Shown here piece after piece: positions 8,663 to 18,430 of a stretch of DNA of 64,000 bases. The translations under genes and the position numbers were made by a program. The DNA lies in assembly GCF_020193575.1 (NCBI RefSeq), contig NZ_JADYVD010000021.1:57828-121827 (forward strand), in the 5' to 3' direction. The notes beneath the pieces were generated by a model. The model worked only from the letters and a program-made list of their open reading frames with translations, was not told where the DNA came from and made no database searches. Numbering within the stretch: the first letter of the stretch is position 1; every line of letters begins with the position of its first letter. The DNA comes from Ensifer sp. IC4062. Lineage in GTDB: Bacteria > Pseudomonadota > Alphaproteobacteria > Rhizobiales > Rhizobiaceae.

Positions 8663-9691
8663 TTGCGCACTTTTTTCAGCACGACCGCGATGGCGGTCCT
8701 TGCGGCAACGCTTTTTGCCGGTTCCGCGACCGCCGAGACGGAGAACCCGTTCCGCTGCAAGCCGGGCGAAAAATACGTCATGAACGTCATGGTCTCGGGC
8801 GTCGAATACTGGTTCCCGGTCTATGAAATGTTCAAGCAGGCGGGCCAGCAGTTCGGCTGCGAGACGGAATATACGGGCACGCCGGAATATGACGTAAACA
8901 AACAGATCGCCACCTTCGATCAGGCACTGGCACAGAACCCGGCCGGCATTCTCGTCCATCCGATGAACTCCGACCCCTTCATCGAGCCGATCAACCGCGC
9001 GATCGACCAGGGCACGGCGGTCGTGACGTTCGCCGCCGACTCGCCGCTCTCCAAGCGCGTGTCGTTCATCACCTCGGACAATACTCGCGAAGGCATTTAT
9101 GCCGCCGACGCAATCGCCGAGAAGATGGGCGGCAAGGGCGAGTATGCGGTTCTGGAGAATCCGGGTCAGGACAACCACGACAAGCGCATCGCGGCCTTCA
9201 TCGGCCGCATGGAGGAGAAGTGGCCGGACATGAAGCTCGTCGGCCGTGCCGCCTCCAACCAGGATCCGACCAAGGCCTATCAGGGCCTCAACAGCATCAT
9301 CCAGGCCAACCCGAACCTCGGCGCCGTCTTCATGCCGGAGGCGAATTCGGCAATCGGCGCCGCGCAGGCCAACAAGGAAAGCGGCGGCAAGGTCCTCGTC
9401 ATGTGCGCGGATGTCAACGCCAATATCCTCGACATGATCAAGGCTGGCGAGGTCTTCGGTTCGATCAACCCCAACCAGGGCATGCAGGGCTATATGGGCT
9501 TCATGTTGCTATGGCTCGCCAAGCATCCGGAACTGATCGATCCGATGAACGACGCCAAGCGCTCCGGCTTCAACCCAATGAGCATCCCGGTCGTCGACAA
9601 CGGTCTCTCCATCGTGACGGCGGAAAATGCCGACGACTTCTATTGGGACAAATACCTGAAGCGTCGCGGCACGAAGGGCATTGAGGAGTAA
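8663..9691 (+). CDS. CUT2 sugar ABC transporter substrate-binding protein
   Basis: The 342-residue periplasmic protein has a signal peptide (cleavage near residue 24, after GSATA) and the Peripl_BP_4 fold typical of ribose/LsrB-type proteins: [41 protein letters not shown]. It is not LsrB itself: the conserved LsrB opening is absent. The start is TTG at 8663 behind GAGGAGG. It heads a ten-gene operon whose enzymes point to a polyol or unusual sugar as ligand. A 10-bp stem hairpin follows. Confidence 0.92.
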   Translation: MRTFFSTTAMAVLAATLFAGSATAETENPFRCKPGEKYVMNVMVSGVEYWFPVYEMFKQAGQQFGCETEYTGTPEYDVNKQIATFDQALAQNPAGILVHPMNSDPFIEPINRAIDQGTAVVTFAADSPLSKRVSFITSDNTREGIYAADAIAEKMGGKGEYAVLENPGQDNHDKRIAAFIGRMEEKWPDMKLVGRAASNQDPTKAYQGLNSIIQANPNLGAVFMPEANSAIGAAQANKESGGKVLVMCADVNANILDMIKAGEVFGSINPNQGMQGYMGFMLLWLAKHPELIDPMNDAKRSGFNPMSIPVVDNGLSIVTAENADDFYWDKYLKRRGTKGIEE

Positions 9692-9706
9692 GCTCCGGAT
9701 TTGCGC

Positions 9707-9730
9707 CATCCGCGCCCCATGGCGCGGATG
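9707..9730 (+). terminator. Intercistronic hairpin after the CUT2 binding-protein gene
   Basis: CATCCGCGCC (9707-9716) and GGCGCGGATG (9721-9730) form a perfect 10-bp stem with a CCAT tetraloop. No T-run follows. As at 5351-5380 it follows a binding-protein gene and probably limits read-through or protects the upstream mRNA. Confidence 0.65.
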
Positions 9731-9753
9731 ACCTCAGGGAGGGGAGGAACACG

Positions 9754-11280
9754 ATGGCGGAGCCTGTGCTCACCATTCATGGCGTGACCAAGCACTTCGG
9801 TCCGGTGAAGGCGCTGACGGATGTCGATTTCATGCTCGAACGGGGTGAGATCCATGCCCTCTGCGGCGAGAACGGAGCCGGAAAGTCGACGCTAATGAAC
9901 ATCATCGCCGGCGTACTGCAGCCGACCGAGGGCGAGATCCGCGTGGACGGGAAGGTCGTGCGGATATCCTCACCAGCCGTCGCCCAATCGCTCGGCATTG
10001 GGCTCGTGCATCAGGAAATCGCGCTCTGTCCGGATGTGACGGTTGCGGAAAACATGTTCATGGCGGCGACCAACCGCCGCCGTGCCCCCTTCATGAACTA
10101 CCGCGCACTCGAACGCGATGCGCAGGCGGTAATGAACCGGCTGGGCACAATCGACGTCGGCCGCAAGGTTGCGGACCTGCCGATTTCCAACCAGCAGCTC
10201 GTCGAGATCGCCAAGGCTTTGACGCTCGACTGCCGGGTGCTGATCCTGGACGAGCCGACCGCAGCGCTGACCGAAAGCGAGGCACAGCAGCTCTTTTCGA
10301 TTATCCGCGACCTCAAGGCGGACGGCATATCAATCATCTATATCAGTCATCGCATGGCCGAGATCTTCAGCCTCTGCGACCGGGTCACGGTGTTCCGCGA
10401 CGGCCGTTATGTCTGTACCGATCGCATTGCCGACATCACGCCGGATGACGTGGTACGCCGCATGGTGGGGCGCGAGATCACGCAGCTCTACCCGGAAAAG
10501 CTCGGACCGGGTGAGGCGTTTGGCGAGCCGGTCTTCGAGGTGGACAACATCGGTGACGGCGAGCGTTTCCATGGCGTCGGCTTTGCGCTGCACAAGGGCG
10601 AGATTCTTGGCATCGGCGGCCTGATCGGATCCGGCCGCACGGAAATCGCCGAGGGCATCTGCGGGCTTCGAGCGCGCACGGCCGGTGCGGTACGCCTTCG
10701 TGGCAAGATGCAGAAGATCAATTCCTATTCCGATGCGGTCAAGGCCGGGGTCGTTTATCTGTCGGAGGACCGAAAGGGCGCCGGCATCTTTCTGGAGATG
10801 TCGATCGCGCAGAACATTTCCGTGCTGGAGCTGAAGTCGCTGACGAATTCCGTCGGTCTCATGAACGGGCGTGCGGAGGCCGCGCTCGCTGAGGATTTCG
10901 CCCGGCGGCTTGCAGTGCGGATGGGCGGTGTCGAGGCACCCGTAAAATCGCTCTCCGGCGGTAACCAGCAGAAGGTCGCGATCGCCAAGCAGCTCGCGGC
11001 GAAGCCGAAGGTCATCCTGATGGACGAGCCCACACGCGGCATCGATGTCGGCGCGAAGGCGGAGATTCACCGCCTGCTGCGTGAGCTTGCCCGCTCGGGG
11101 ATCGGCATCATCGTCATCTCTTCGGAAATGCCGGAACTGCTCGGGCTCGCGGATCGCGTGCTCGTCATCCGGGAGGGGCGCGTCGCCGGTGAGCTCGGCT
11201 CCGACGAGATGACGGAGGAGGCTGTGATCCGCCTCGCCTCGGGGGTGGGAACGGCAAGGGCGGCGAGCCATGCAGCGTGA
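9754..11280 (+). CDS. CUT2 sugar ABC transporter ATP-binding protein (two ABC domains)
   Basis: The 508-residue protein has two fused ABC domains. The first has a full Walker A (GENGAGKST) and [10 protein letters not shown], with a degenerate signature [13 protein letters not shown]. The second has the degenerate Walker [10 protein letters not shown] normal for RbsA/MglA-type proteins, a good signature [15 protein letters not shown] and [11 protein letters not shown]. It energises the single permease encoded next. RBS GGGAGGGGAGG precedes ATG. Confidence 0.94.
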   Translation: MAEPVLTIHGVTKHFGPVKALTDVDFMLERGEIHALCGENGAGKSTLMNIIAGVLQPTEGEIRVDGKVVRISSPAVAQSLGIGLVHQEIALCPDVTVAENMFMAATNRRRAPFMNYRALERDAQAVMNRLGTIDVGRKVADLPISNQQLVEIAKALTLDCRVLILDEPTAALTESEAQQLFSIIRDLKADGISIIYISHRMAEIFSLCDRVTVFRDGRYVCTDRIADITPDDVVRRMVGREITQLYPEKLGPGEAFGEPVFEVDNIGDGERFHGVGFALHKGEILGIGGLIGSGRTEIAEGICGLRARTAGAVRLRGKMQKINSYSDAVKAGVVYLSEDRKGAGIFLEMSIAQNISVLELKSLTNSVGLMNGRAEAALAEDFARRLAVRMGGVEAPVKSLSGGNQQKVAIAKQLAAKPKVILMDEPTRGIDVGAKAEIHRLLRELARSGIGIIVISSEMPELLGLADRVLVIREGRVAGELGSDEMTEEAVIRLASGVGTARAASHAA

Positions 11281-11302
11281 CCGGAAATTGGGAGGGACGG
11301 GA

Positions 11303-12292
11303 ATGGCAATCGACACGATGGTGGCAGGCGCGCCGAAGACTTCGTCCTGGAAACGCATCGGCAGGATGCGCGAGGCGGGGCTGATCGCGATCATTCTCGC
11401 ACTCTGCGTGATCATGAGCTTCGCCTCGCCGCACTTTCTGACACTCGGCAACTTCCGCGCCATGCTGATGAGTTTTTCGGTCGAAGGCATCGTCGTCGTG
11501 GGCATGACGATCCTGCTCATCGTCGGCGGCATCGATCTCGCGGTTGGCTCCGTCGTCTGCTTTGCGATGGTGCTCTCGGGTTCGCTCTTCCTGGCCGGCC
11601 TCGACCCTTGGACGGCCTCGCTCGTCGGCATCGCCGCGAGCAGCGCGATCGGCGGCATCATGGGCTTCTTCGTGACGGTCGTGGGCCTCAACCACTTCAT
11701 CACGTCGCTTGCCGCGATGGTGATCGTACGCGGGCTTTGCCTCATAATCACAAAGGGCACGCCGCTTTCGCTCTTCACGCTGCCGGCGGGCTTCAAAGCG
11801 GTGGGGCAGGGCACGTTCTACGGCGTGCCCTATGTCATCCTGATCTTCGTCGCCGTCGTCATCCTGTTCGACTTCCTGCTGCGCCGGGCAACGGCCTTCC
11901 GCAAGGTCTTCTACACCGGCAGCAACGAGAAGGCGGCGCTCTATTCCGGCATCAAGACCAATCGGGTGAAATTCTGGGTGACGGTGCTCTGCTCGACGCT
12001 CGCCGGTGTGGCGGGAGCCATCTACATGTCCCGCTTCGGCGCCGCGACCCCCACCTTCGGCGTCGGCATGGAACTCAACATCATTGCGGCGGCGGTAATC
12101 GGCGGCGCCTCGCTCAACGGCGGCTCCGGCACGATCCTCGGCGCCATCCTCGGCATCGCGCTTCTCTCTGTCGTCACCAGCTCGCTGATCCTGCTGGACG
12201 TCTCGGTCTATTGGCAGGACATGATCAAGGGGTGCATTCTGCTCGCTGCCGTTTCCATCGACCATTTCCTGCACAAGCGGAAGGCCGCCTGA
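11303..12292 (+). CDS. CUT2 sugar ABC transporter permease (RbsC type)
   Basis: The permease has 329 residues and eight to ten hydrophobic segments, with the BPD_transp_2 signature around GGIDLAVGSVVCFAMVLSG and AAAVIGGASLNGGSGTILG. It likely works as a homodimer, so one permease gene suffices. The chosen ATG at 11303 follows GGGAGG; an ATG at 11270 overlaps the ATPase end and lacks such a site. Confidence 0.92.
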   Translation: MAIDTMVAGAPKTSSWKRIGRMREAGLIAIILALCVIMSFASPHFLTLGNFRAMLMSFSVEGIVVVGMTILLIVGGIDLAVGSVVCFAMVLSGSLFLAGLDPWTASLVGIAASSAIGGIMGFFVTVVGLNHFITSLAAMVIVRGLCLIITKGTPLSLFTLPAGFKAVGQGTFYGVPYVILIFVAVVILFDFLLRRATAFRKVFYTGSNEKAALYSGIKTNRVKFWVTVLCSTLAGVAGAIYMSRFGAATPTFGVGMELNIIAAAVIGGASLNGGSGTILGAILGIALLSVVTSSLILLDVSVYWQDMIKGCILLAAVSIDHFLHKRKAA

Positions 12293-12293
12293 C

Positions 12294-13301
12294 ATGCCAA
12301 TTGCGAAACTGAAACCCAGGACGACAGCGCAGCGCGAGGAAATCGTCATCGCCCGTCAGATGCACCAGGCGCTCGTCCTGCACTATATGGAGGGCCTGAC
12401 GCAGGCACAGATCGCCGATCAGCTCGGTATCTCCCAAGCCACCGTCAACCGCCTCATCAAGCGGGGCCGTCAACTCGGCCTCGTCGAGATCAAGATCAAG
12501 TCCCCCGTCGAGCCGCTGGTCGACATGGAGGAACGACTTCTGGCGCTCGGTGGTATCAGCCGTGCGGTCGTGGTGCCGACCGTTTCCGACAATCCGCAGA
12601 CTGCGCTTCAGGCAGTCGGAGAGGCGGCGGCCCGCCTGCTGCTCGATGAGATCGGCGAGGGCGACACAATCTGCATCACTGGCGGCAAAGGAGTGAGCGC
12701 TGTCGTCGCCGGCCTGCAGCCGCCGCGCCGTTTCGATGTCGCGGTCATTCCGGCAACGGGCTGCGTGCAGGGCAAGCACTATACCGACGTCAACCATGTT
12801 TCGACCCTGATGGCCGAGCGGCTCGGTGGGCGCTCCTACCAGATCCACGCGCCCCTCTTCGCGGACGATGCCGAGCAGCGGGCGATGCTGATCAACATGC
12901 GCTCCGTCGCCGACGTGTTCAAACGGGCGCGCGAGGCGAAGGTGGCGGTGGTCGGCATCGGCTCGATCCTAACCGACGACTCGAGCTACTACGACCTGCA
13001 TCCGTCTTCCAGCACCGACCGTGCAGCGATCGAACGCTCCGGCGCGACCTGCGAACTGCTCGCCCACCTCCTCGACGACCGAGGCCGGGTTTGCGACTAC
13101 AGCCTCAACCGTTCGCTGGTGTCGCTGACGCTTGAGGAATTCGCCTCGATCCCGACGAAGATCGGGGTCGCGAGCGGGCCGAACAAGGCGGGCCCGATTC
13201 TCAGCGTCATGCGGGGCAACCATCTCGACACGCTCGTCACCGACGAGGCGACCGGCGCGCGTATTCTTGAAATTGCGTCCACAGAAGGATTTTCCGCATG
13301 A
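12294..13301 (+). CDS. SorC/DeoR-type sugar-binding transcriptional regulator
   Basis: The 335-residue protein has an N-terminal HTH (LTQAQIADQLGISQATVNRL, residues about 38-57) and a C-terminal SorC sugar-phosphate-binding domain (TICITGGKGVSAVVAGL; VAVVGIGSILTDDSSYY). It starts two bases after the permease stop. SorC proteins usually respond to a phosphorylated intermediate of the pathway they control, here plausibly the product of the FGGY kinase. The palindrome at 8501-8518 is the best operator candidate. Confidence 0.92.
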   Translation: MPIAKLKPRTTAQREEIVIARQMHQALVLHYMEGLTQAQIADQLGISQATVNRLIKRGRQLGLVEIKIKSPVEPLVDMEERLLALGGISRAVVVPTVSDNPQTALQAVGEAAARLLLDEIGEGDTICITGGKGVSAVVAGLQPPRRFDVAVIPATGCVQGKHYTDVNHVSTLMAERLGGRSYQIHAPLFADDAEQRAMLINMRSVADVFKRAREAKVAVVGIGSILTDDSSYYDLHPSSSTDRAAIERSGATCELLAHLLDDRGRVCDYSLNRSLVSLTLEEFASIPTKIGVASGPNKAGPILSVMRGNHLDTLVTDEATGARILEIASTEGFSA

Positions 13302-14293
13302 GCGGTGAGCAGTTAACCCGCGAGATCGGACGCTCCGGCGTCAAGGCATCGGCCGTCTGCCTTGGCACCTGGGCGATCGGCGGCTGGATGTGGGGCGGAA
13401 CGGATGAGGCGGAATCCATTGCCGCCATTCAGGCTTCGCTCGACGCTGGCGTCACCCTCATCGACACGGCACCGGCCTATGGCCTCGGCCGGTCGGAAGA
13501 GATCGTCGGCAAGGCGATCGCCGGCCGCCGCGACAAGGCGGTGATCGCCACGAAATGCGGCCTCGTGTGGCATACCAGGAAGGGCAGCCACTTCTTCGAC
13601 CAGGACAGCGAGCCGGTGCATCGTTATCTCGGCCGGGACTCGATCATCCATGAAGTTGAGCAAAGCCTGCGCCGGCTCGGCACAGATCACATCGACCTCT
13701 ACATCACTCACTGGCAGGACGCGACGACACCCATCGAGGAGACGGTTGCGGCGCTGGAAGAGCTGAAGCGGGCCGGCAAGATCCGCGCGATCGGCGCCAG
13801 CAACGTCAACCGCTCGGAGCTGGAGCAGTACATCAGTTCCGGATCGCTCGACGCGATCCAGGAGCGGTTCAGCATGATCGATCGCGAGATCGAGGCGGAC
13901 CTGCTGCCGCTCACCATCGCCAACCGCGTGTCGACCCTCAGCTATTCTTCGCTGGCGCTTGGCCTGCTCTCCGGCGCGATCGGACCGGACCGGGTCTTTT
14001 CCGGCGACGATCAGCGCAAGGACAATCCGCGCTTTTCCGTCGCAAACCGGCGCAAGGCCAGGGATTTCGCCGAGACGATCCGGCCCGTCGCAGAGCGGCA
14101 CGGCGCCAGCATCGCGCAGACGGTAATCGCCTGGACGCTGAAGCAACCGGGAGTGACCTTTGCCCTCTGCGGCGCGCGCAACCCAGCGCAGGCGCTCGAC
14201 AATGCGCAAGCCGGAACTCTGCGGCTTTCCGATGAAGACTTGGCAGCCATCGAAACGGCCGTTTCGGCGAAGCTGGCCAACATGGACGAATAA
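13298..14293 (+). CDS. Aldo/keto reductase
   Basis: This 331-residue cytoplasmic TIM-barrel oxidoreductase carries the catalytic set: Asp and Tyr in DTAPAYGLGRSEE, Lys in VIATKCG, His in LYITHWQD. The C-terminal NADP-binding loop follows WTLKQPGVTFALCGARN. Start ATG overlaps the SorC gene by four bases. In this operon it probably interconverts an aldehyde or ketose with the matching polyol; direction and substrate are not evident from sequence. Confidence 0.9.
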   Translation: MSGEQLTREIGRSGVKASAVCLGTWAIGGWMWGGTDEAESIAAIQASLDAGVTLIDTAPAYGLGRSEEIVGKAIAGRRDKAVIATKCGLVWHTRKGSHFFDQDSEPVHRYLGRDSIIHEVEQSLRRLGTDHIDLYITHWQDATTPIEETVAALEELKRAGKIRAIGASNVNRSELEQYISSGSLDAIQERFSMIDREIEADLLPLTIANRVSTLSYSSLALGLLSGAIGPDRVFSGDDQRKDNPRFSVANRRKARDFAETIRPVAERHGASIAQTVIAWTLKQPGVTFALCGARNPAQALDNAQAGTLRLSDEDLAAIETAVSAKLANMDE

Positions 14294-14305
14294 CGGACTG
14301 TCATC

Positions 14306-16054
14306 ATGAATCGGAAAGAGACATTGGACGGGCTCCGCCAAAGCCCGAAGGTGGACGTGTGCGTCCTCGGAGGCGGCATCAACGGGCTGAGCGTCTTTCG
14401 CGAGCTGGCGTTGCAGGGCGTGAGGGTGCTGCTGGTCGAGAAGGGCGACTATTGCTCGGGCGCGAGCGCTGCCCTCTCGCGCATGGTCCATGGCGGTCTG
14501 CGCTATCTCGAGAATGGGGAGTTCAGCCTGGTGCAGGAGTCGCTCGTCGAGCGCGATCGGTTGCTGCGCAACGCCCCGCACTACGTCGGCCCACTGCCGA
14601 CCACGGTGCCGATCTTCAATACCTTCTCCGGTCTCGCCAATGGCGTCGTCCGTTTTCTCGGCCTCACCCGCCGCCCCAGCCGCCGTGGTGCCGTCGCCAT
14701 CAAGGCCGGTCTCGGCATCTACGATTTCTTGGCGCGCAAGCGGGCGCTGCTGCCGCGCCACCAGTTCCGCGGCCGCAAGGCGACGCTGGAAAAATGGCCG
14801 GCGCTCAATCCGGCGATCCGCAGCTCCGCTACCTATCACGATGCCTGGGTCAGCCATCCTGAACGCATCGGGATCGAGCTGTTGCGCGACGCTCTATCCG
14901 CCGGGGCGAATGCGGGGGCCTTGAACTATGCGGTGATTGAGCAGGCCAGCTCCGGGGAGTTCCTGCTGCGCGATTGCATCTCCGCGGAAAGATGCGCGAT
15001 ACAGCCGCGACTGGTCATCAATGCCACCGGCGGCTGGATCGATATCGCAAACGGCACGTTGTTTCCCGCAGAAGCCCGACCCGCGCCGCTGATGGGTGGC
15101 ACGAAAGGCTCGCATCTGATCATCGACAATCCTGCGCTTCGCGACATGCTCGATGGGCACATGATCTACTACGAGAACGAGGACGGGCGCATCTGCATCC
15201 TGTTTCCCTATCTCGGCAAGGTGCTGGTCGGCTCGACGGATATCCGCGTCGACGATCCGGGAACAGTGCGGTGCGAAGACGATGAGCGGGACTATATCCT
15301 CCAATCGCTTGCCTTCGTGCTGCCGGGCGTGCGTATCCGACGGGAAGAAATCGTCTTCCAGTTCGCCGGCGTCCGCCCGCTGCCGGCCAGCAACGATAGC
15401 TTCACCGGCCGCATCCCGCGTGACCATTTCTGCGCCGTGCTCGAAGGCCGCGACGGCGGACCGCCGGTCATCTGCATGATCGGCGGCAAGTGGACGACTT
15501 TTCGATCCTTCGGCGAACTCGCCGCCGACATGGCGCTCGAACGGCTTGGCCACGGCCGCCGCGTCGATACGGCGGATCGCACTTTCGGCGGCGGGAGGGC
15601 ATTTCCGAAAGACCGTGGCGGCTGGATCGGGGCCCTGTCGGAATCGACAGGCCTTTCCCCCGATCGCGCCGCAATACTTTTCGAGCGCTACGGCACAGAT
15701 TCGGACGACGTCGTCCGCTTCACCGCCGCGGGCCCGGACAACCTTTTGTCCCATGCCGGCTACAGCGCCCGGGAGCTCCTGTATCTCATCCGCACGGAGG
15801 CAGTCGAGCATCTGGACGACCTGCTCCTCCGCCGCACGACACTTGCCATCACCGGCGAGCTTTCCCTCGCCATGGCTGAGGCCGCGCTCGACCTGCTTGC
15901 AACCGAAAAGGGCTGGCCGGAGCAGCGCAAGGCCGAGGAGTTGAGCCGTTTTCTCACCCTCATGCGCGAGCGCCACGGCGTCGCGGAGGAAACCCTTTCC
16001 GCAAGGAACGAACAAAGGAGTGAATTATGCGAGACAACCGAAAGGTCCGGATGA
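14306..16054 (+). CDS. FAD-dependent glycerol-3-phosphate dehydrogenase family protein (GlpD/EryB-like)
   Basis: The protein has 582 residues. An N-terminal FAD-binding Rossmann motif (VCVLGGGINGLSVFRELAL) and GASAALSRMVHGGLRYLENG are diagnostic of GlpD-type enzymes; the DAO domain runs to about residue 370, followed by a helical C-terminal domain. Such enzymes oxidise polyol phosphates and pass electrons to quinone at the membrane. Next to an FGGY kinase and an aldolase it probably oxidises a phosphorylated polyol to a ketose phosphate, as EryB does in erythritol catabolism. Its last 28 bases overlap the aldolase start. Confidence 0.9.
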   Translation: MNRKETLDGLRQSPKVDVCVLGGGINGLSVFRELALQGVRVLLVEKGDYCSGASAALSRMVHGGLRYLENGEFSLVQESLVERDRLLRNAPHYVGPLPTTVPIFNTFSGLANGVVRFLGLTRRPSRRGAVAIKAGLGIYDFLARKRALLPRHQFRGRKATLEKWPALNPAIRSSATYHDAWVSHPERIGIELLRDALSAGANAGALNYAVIEQASSGEFLLRDCISAERCAIQPRLVINATGGWIDIANGTLFPAEARPAPLMGGTKGSHLIIDNPALRDMLDGHMIYYENEDGRICILFPYLGKVLVGSTDIRVDDPGTVRCEDDERDYILQSLAFVLPGVRIRREEIVFQFAGVRPLPASNDSFTGRIPRDHFCAVLEGRDGGPPVICMIGGKWTTFRSFGELAADMALERLGHGRRVDTADRTFGGGRAFPKDRGGWIGALSESTGLSPDRAAILFERYGTDSDDVVRFTAAGPDNLLSHAGYSARELLYLIRTEAVEHLDDLLLRRTTLAITGELSLAMAEAALDLLATEKGWPEQRKAEELSRFLTLMRERHGVAEETLSARNEQRSELCETTERSG

Positions 16055-16869
16055 ACCGGCTGTTCGGCAACGGCCGTTGCCTTGACGTGGCGATCGATCA
16101 CGGCGTGTGCAACGAGCCGTCCTTCCTCGATGGGCTGGAGAACATGCCCGCCGTTGTAAAGGCGCTGGTCGATGCCAGACCTGACGCGATCCAGATGAAC
16201 TACGGCCAGGCCGACCTGTTGCAGGACATTCCCGGTAAGGAGAAGCCGGCGCTCGTCATGCGCATCGACATGGGCAATCCCTATAACCGCATTCGCCATC
16301 GCGACATGTGGGCGGTATTGCAGAACGAGGCCGAGCCGCTGATCGGTGCGTTGCAGATGGATGCCGCCTGCGTGGTGGTCAACCTCTTCATGCTGCCCGA
16401 CGAACCCGATCTCTTCCGCCAATGCGTCCAGAACATTTCGCGCGTGCGGGCAGACTGCGAAAGATACGGCATGCCGCTGATGATCGAACCGCTGGTCATG
16501 CAACCGGTGACGGACCGCGGCGGCTACATGGTCGATGGCGATGCGGAAAAGATCGTCACATTGACGCGGCTTGCCCGCGAGATGGGTGCCGATATCGTCA
16601 AGGCGGACCCGACGACCGATGCGGAAGAGTTCCACCGTGTCGTCGAGGCGGCGCGCTGCCCGGTTCTTGTGCGCGGCGGCGGCAAGGAGGATCTTCGCGC
16701 CGTCTTCGACAAGTCAGCCGTCTTGATGCGGCAGGGCGCGATGGGCATGGTCTATGGGCGCAACATCTATCAGCATGCCAATCCCAGCGCCGTGGTGCGC
16801 GGGTTGATGGCGATCGTGCACGAGGATGCCGGCGGCGAGGACGCCTTCGCGCTCTATCAGCAGGGGTGA
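16027..16869 (+). CDS. Class I aldolase (DeoC/LacD, LsrF/archaeal FBA-like)
   Basis: The protein has 280 residues. RCLDVAIDHGVCNEP at the N-terminus resembles LsrF and archaeal-type fructose-bisphosphate aldolases; the Schiff-base lysine is expected in GADIVKADPTTDAEEF, and the phosphate loop near VLVRGGGKEDLRAV. It would cleave a ketose phosphate into two shorter pieces. The start has a clear AAAGGAG site inside the end of the dehydrogenase gene, giving a 28-base overlap. Substrate cannot be read from the sequence. Confidence 0.85.
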   Translation: MRDNRKVRMNRLFGNGRCLDVAIDHGVCNEPSFLDGLENMPAVVKALVDARPDAIQMNYGQADLLQDIPGKEKPALVMRIDMGNPYNRIRHRDMWAVLQNEAEPLIGALQMDAACVVVNLFMLPDEPDLFRQCVQNISRVRADCERYGMPLMIEPLVMQPVTDRGGYMVDGDAEKIVTLTRLAREMGADIVKADPTTDAEEFHRVVEAARCPVLVRGGGKEDLRAVFDKSAVLMRQGAMGMVYGRNIYQHANPSAVVRGLMAIVHEDAGGEDAFALYQQG

Positions 16870-16900
16870 GAGCGTAAACGAACCTTGGGAGGGGTTCCGA

Positions 16901-18430
16901 ATGGGAGACTATCTTTTGGGGATCGACGCCGGCAACACCGTCATCAAGGCGGTGATCTTCGACCGAACCGGCCGGGAACTGGCGCATGCGTGTGAGGAGG
17001 GCCACAGCCGCGTCCCATGCCCCGGCCATGTCGAGCGTGATCTCGGCGAGCTCTGGGCGAATGCCAAGCATGTCATCCGCACCTGCCTCGACAAGGCGGG
17101 CATCGCGGCGAGCGATATCGCCGCCATCGGCTGCGCGGGCCATGGCAACGGGCTCTACGCACTCGACCGGGACGGCGAACCGCTCCTCGGCATACAGTCG
17201 CTCGACACGCGGGCGGCCGGCCTCGTCGAGGAATGGGCGACGGAAGGCGTGGGCGACCGGACCTATCCAATCGGCCGCCAGCGCCCCTGGCCCTCACAGA
17301 CGCCGACGCTTCTTGCCTGGCTGAAGCGTCACCGGCCGGAGGTCTTCAAGCGCATCGGCACGGTGTTCTTCTCCAAGGATTTCGTCGTCAACCGACTGAC
17401 CGGCCGGCGCGTCAGCGAGGTGTCGGACATGTCCGGCGCCGGCCTGCTCGACCTCGCCGCCCGCAGCTATGACAGCATGCTGATGGACGCCTATGGGCTC
17501 GCCGATTGCATGGACCTGCTGCCGCCGCTCATCGAAAGCGCCGACATCGCCGGCACGGTGACGCAGAGGGTGGCGCAGGAAACCGGGCTTGCGGCCGGCA
17601 CACCGGTGATCGGCGGGCTCTTCGACGTCGTCGCCTCGGCGCTCGGTTCCGGCGTCTCGCGCACCGGCAGCGCCTCGATCATCGCAGGCACCTGGAGCAT
17701 CAACCAGGTCATCATAGACGGTCCCGACCTCGATGGTCCCGTATTCATGTCCTCGACCTTCGACCGCACTCGCTACATGGCGATGGAAAACAGCGCCACC
17801 TCGGCGGTCAATCTCGAATGGTTGGTGCGGGAGTTCTTCGAGGGCGAGCATGCGGAGGAACTCTCGCCCTTCGACGCCTGCTGCGCTCTGGCAGCCGCCG
17901 TCGAACCCGCAGAGGACGATCCGCTCTATCACCCCTATCTCTACGGCGCCCAGCAGGATGGCCACGCGCGGGCAGGCTTCTATGGGATCGCGGGCTGGCA
18001 TAGCAAGGGTCATCTGATCCGTGCCCTGCTCGAAGGCGTCGCCTTCGGCCACCGCCAGCATATCGAGACGATCCGTAACGCGGGGGCCAGCTTCAACGAG
18101 GCGGTACTGTCCGGTGGCGGTTCGCGCAGCCAGCTCTGGCCGCAGATATTTGCCGATGTGCTCGGCGTACCGGTCTCCGTCGCGGCCTCGCGGGAAACGG
18201 GCGCGCTGGGTGCCGCGATCGCCGCAGGAACGGGCATCGGCCTCTTTGCCGATTTCACGGAAGGAGCCAATGCTATGGTGCGGGTCGACCGGCACTATAG
18301 GCCGAATGGCGCGCTCGCCGCGCACTACCACCGGCGCTACGCGTTCTACAAGGATCTCACCAAGGCGATGACGCCGTTCTGGCGGCGGCTTTCGGCCCCG
18401 AGAAAAATGGCAGCGGGAGTTGCGGCGTGA
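16901..18430 (+). CDS. FGGY-family carbohydrate kinase (EryA/L-xylulokinase-like)
   Basis: The 509-residue kinase shows N-terminal ATPase-fold phosphate loop [17 protein letters not shown], the FGGY N-domain [15 protein letters not shown], and the C-domain adenosine motif [20 protein letters not shown]. It would phosphorylate the imported polyol or ketose. ATG at 16901 is preferred because GGGAGG lies just upstream and the conserved N-terminus starts there. The GHGNGLY motif is shared with erythritol and L-xylulose kinases, but the substrate is not proven. Confidence 0.9.
   Translation: MGDYLLGIDAGNTVIKAVIFDRTGRELAHACEEGHSRVPCPGHVERDLGELWANAKHVIRTCLDKAGIAASDIAAIGCAGHGNGLYALDRDGEPLLGIQSLDTRAAGLVEEWATEGVGDRTYPIGRQRPWPSQTPTLLAWLKRHRPEVFKRIGTVFFSKDFVVNRLTGRRVSEVSDMSGAGLLDLAARSYDSMLMDAYGLADCMDLLPPLIESADIAGTVTQRVAQETGLAAGTPVIGGLFDVVASALGSGVSRTGSASIIAGTWSINQVIIDGPDLDGPVFMSSTFDRTRYMAMENSATSAVNLEWLVREFFEGEHAEELSPFDACCALAAAVEPAEDDPLYHPYLYGAQQDGHARAGFYGIAGWHSKGHLIRALLEGVAFGHRQHIETIRNAGASFNEAVLSGGGSRSQLWPQIFADVLGVPVSVAASRETGALGAAIAAGTGIGLFADFTEGANAMVRVDRHYRPNGALAAHYHRRYAFYKDLTKAMTPFWRRLSAPRKMAAGVAA

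Noticed and set aside
8663..9691. Identification as LsrB with an AI-2 uptake operon
   Set aside because: SorC regulator, LsrF-like aldolase and FGGY kinase are suggestive, but the binding protein lacks LsrB's characteristic opening and LsrG is absent.
10330..12349. Two long minus-strand frames (about 494 and 394 codons)
   Set aside because: Antisense to the CUT2 ATPase and permease, which carry all family motifs.
13313..14857. 514-codon minus-strand frame
   Set aside because: Antisense to the aldo/keto reductase and GlpD-like genes.
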